DNA from: Flavobacteriales bacterium
GTDB taxonomy: Bacteria; Bacteroidota; Bacteroidia; Flavobacteriales_D; Sanyastnellaceae
Assembly: GCA_947457325.1 (NCBI GenBank)
Contig: CANGVU010000052.1
Coordinates: forward strand, 1 to 7,441
Length of the DNA stretch: 7,441 nucleotides
Reading direction: 5' to 3'
The notes under the pieces were generated by a model. The model searched no databases, was not told the origin of the DNA, and saw nothing but the letters and a program-made list of their open reading frames with translations. The position numbers were made by a program, and so were the translations under genes. Shown piece by piece: positions 5,629-7,441 of this stretch; the stretch's first letter is position 1; every line of letters starts with the position of its first letter.

Positions 5629-7441
5629 TTACGACCAGCGTTGGTTTATCCAATAAACGACATCCCGAGCAGCTTGTTCAGGATTGTATGCGGTGTTGGA
5701 AATGCCGCTGATGACTTGGGTAATGTCGTGATCAACCTTCCCTGAACCCCAAGTTGAACAATCTGCCATGGTCATGTAAATGCTGTAATTCCGGTGAGGA
5801 GTTCCTGGTCGTTCGCCTATAAGGTGAATGATGGCCTTCTTCTGATGTGGTTTTTGTTGGCCAAACAAAATAGAGCCGCATTGATACCCTGTTCGCACTC
5901 TTCCATTCTTAATTATTATAGGCGACGGAGCCATTTTCCATTTTTGATTTTTTGAACTTTGGTACAAGGTGTCCAGAAAGGGTTTTAGGTGTCCTTCATC
6001 GCTCAAAGACAATACATTCAATCCATCAGACAAAATAACTTGAATGTCCCAGTAGTTGAAATTGCTGGATATACTGGACAACTGGACTCTTGAGGTATCC
6101 GATAGCTTTTCACCACTTTGTGGGTGATAGATGTAATCTTTTCTGTCCTTGGATTGGGATTGTAAAGTAAGTGCAGGTGTTATGGATTTTACAAAGGGTG
6201 AAGTCCATTCTTGCCAGATACTCATTTTAGCATCTTCATAAATGGACCTTATCTCATTGTCCAGTCTAGGCTCCAAATCCCATGTGTTTTCTCCGTAGCC
6301 CTGTGCAATGGGCACACCTCTTTTTTCTACTCGTTCAATGGCTTCTTTTCCAATAATCTTTATTTCCTCCCAAGTTCGCTGATCTCCTTTGCGCAGTAGG
6401 TATTGATAATATACCGCAATGGGATTTCCAAAGTATTTCGCAGGTTGATTATTGTCATCAATAACTTGTATTACTTTGAAAAAATTCCACATCTTGTCAT
6501 TGACTTTAAAGCCAAAATCTTTTCTGATTTTAACATGATCACTAAAGGATGTGGTAAGGTAACTGAGCATGGGGTCGTTTTTTGTCGGCAATGCCATGAG
6601 ATAGGCAGGGTTGGCGGGCATAATTTGTTGTATGCACCAATCCAAATCATCCAAACTGACATCCATGTGCAGCGTGCTGCAAATATCGTGTCCAATGGTC
6701 AGCCCATGCAATTTGCCCATAACCAAATCTTCCAAACAGCATCTGACCAATTGCTCCTTCGTTCTGAAAACTTCAGGCCCAATGAATCCTGCTACATCAT
6801 TCACATGCACCCAAGCCTGATGATCCGCTTTTTGAGTTGCAATCAATTTTTTGAGATGTCGCATAAATCCGTATTTTCTGGATTCATGGATAACCATATC
6901 AAAACCTTCTCCATGACCATTGGTTTCATCAGCTCCTTGTCCCGTTTCAGCATAAAGTCCATATTTGCCTTTGCGTTGTGCAACATGGGCTTTCATTTTA
7001 TCTATGGTGACGTCAAAAGTTTGATTGGCAGCATCTGTACCTGCAATACTTTGAAACCAAATTCCTGTTGATTCGGGTTGCATTTTTTCTACAGTTGCTT
7101 GCACATCTATGTGTGACAAAACACAGTGCGGAATAGTGTCCGTCAATGAGAAAGTTTCTATGATATCTTGAAGTGTAGATTCAATTTTGGCTACTGAAGA
7201 AGGTTCACTAGAAACAGGATTGGTTCCAAGTACAACATCGCCAACTGCGAAAGACCATGCATTCATGACTTGCCAGAAAATATCCTCTGGATCATCCGTT
7301 GGCGAGTTGGGCTGCACTCTAGCTCCCATATATCCCTTTGCACCTATTTGACTTTGTGGCAAAGGGTTAAATATTTTTTGGCTTACAGTTATTAATTCTT
7401 CATTGCTCATCAGTTTTACTACACATGCAATCTGATCACTG
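5629..7441 (-). CDS. eutBC: Ethanolamine ammonia-lyase, fused EutB-EutC polypeptide (5' partial)
   Basis: This is an adenosylcobalamin-dependent lyase that converts ethanolamine to acetaldehyde and ammonia. Numbering from the Met at 7410, the EutB core spans about 1-333. Counterparts of E. coli EutB active-site residues, aligned from memory, are present: Arg31 and Gln33 (Arg160, Gln162; RVQPN), Asn64 (Asn193; GTNPV), Glu155 (Glu287; ETGQG), Phe209 (Phe329; GFIGPE) and Asp242 (Asp362). Residues about 334-411 form a charged linker with no counterpart I recognise. Residues about 412-593 are EutC, with ILSDGLN (459-465), GRVRTG (503-508) and HLIGERPG (529-536). EutB and EutC are normally separate genes (about 453 and 295 residues in E. 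coli). The Met at 7410 is not the true start: the frame is open to the right edge, and the extra residues SDQIACVVKL followed by MSNEELI align with EutB. About 120 N-terminal residues are therefore outside. No other eut or microcompartment gene lies on the downstream side. Confidence 0.94.
   Translation of the reverse strand, partial: SDQIACVVKLMSNEELITVSQKIFNPLPQSQIGAKGYMGARVQPNSPTDDPEDIFWQVMNAWSFAVGDVVLGTNPVSSEPSSVAKIESTLQDIIETFSLTDTIPHCVLSHIDVQATVEKMQPESTGIWFQSIAGTDAANQTFDVTIDKMKAHVAQRKGKYGLYAETGQGADETNGHGEGFDMVIHESRKYGFMRHLKKLIATQKADHQAWVHVNDVAGFIGPEVFRTKEQLVRCCLEDLVMGKLHGLTIGHDICSTLHMDVSLDDLDWCIQQIMPANPAYLMALPTKNDPMLSYLTTSFSDHVKIRKDFGFKVNDKMWNFFKVIQVIDDNNQPAKYFGNPIAVYYQYLLRKGDQRTWEEIKIIGKEAIERVEKRGVPIAQGYGENTWDLEPRLDNEIRSIYEDAKMSIWQEWTSPFVKSITPALTLQSQSKDRKDYIYHPQSGEKLSDTSRVQLSSISSNFNYWDIQVILSDGLNVLSLSDEGHLKPFLDTLYQSSKNQKWKMAPSPIIIKNGRVRTGYQCGSILFGQQKPHQKKAIIHLIGERPGTPHRNYSIYMTMADCSTWGSGKVDHDITQVISGISNTAYNPEQAARDVVYWINQRWS

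Noticed and set aside
6403..7071. A 222-codon open frame on the plus strand, opposite eutBC
   Set aside because: It lies wholly antisense to strongly conserved EutB sequence, has no recognisable domain, and is best explained as a shadow frame.

Overview
The window looks like a chromosomal stretch of a Bacteroidota bacterium, probably of the Flavobacteriales or Cytophagales type. The evidence is a TonB-dependent receptor carrying an N-terminal carboxypeptidase-regulatory-like domain, paired with a DUF4249 lipoprotein (a pairing typical of this phylum), start codons without Shine-Dalgarno sequences, TAnnTTTG-like promoter elements, and moderate-to-low GC. The genus cannot be resolved from the sequence alone. 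There is no sign of a phage, insertion sequence, CRISPR array, tRNA or rRNA. Gene density is very high: the longest non-coding stretch is 67 bp.

Layout, left to right. (1) 1-872, plus: the C-terminal 289 residues of RmuC, whose 5' end lies outside the window. (2) 929-3298, plus: a complete 789-residue TonB-dependent outer-membrane receptor. (3) 3301-4125, plus: a DUF4249 lipoprotein that starts 2 bp after the receptor stop and forms a two-gene unit with it. (4) 4122-4562, minus: a small three-helix DUF2721 membrane protein whose stop codon overlaps the DUF4249 stop. (5) 4630-5616, plus: a pirin-family protein with a Tat-like export signal, divergent from DUF2721 across 67 bp. (6) 5629-7441, minus: an ethanolamine ammonia-lyase in which the large (EutB) and small (EutC) subunits form one polypeptide. 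Its N-terminus runs off the right edge, because the reading frame stays open past the first visible ATG at 7410 and still aligns with EutB there.

The receptor and lipoprotein very likely work together at the outer membrane; their substrate is unknown. The other genes show no clear functional link to one another. The most unusual gene is the EutB-EutC fusion. It keeps the catalytic residues of EutB, but its EutC part lacks the usual N-terminal region and the usual CISNI-type motif, and a segment of about 75 residues that I do not recognise joins the two halves. The exported pirin and the DUF4249 pair also deserve a second look. I did not find convincing evidence of a wholly new multi-gene system.
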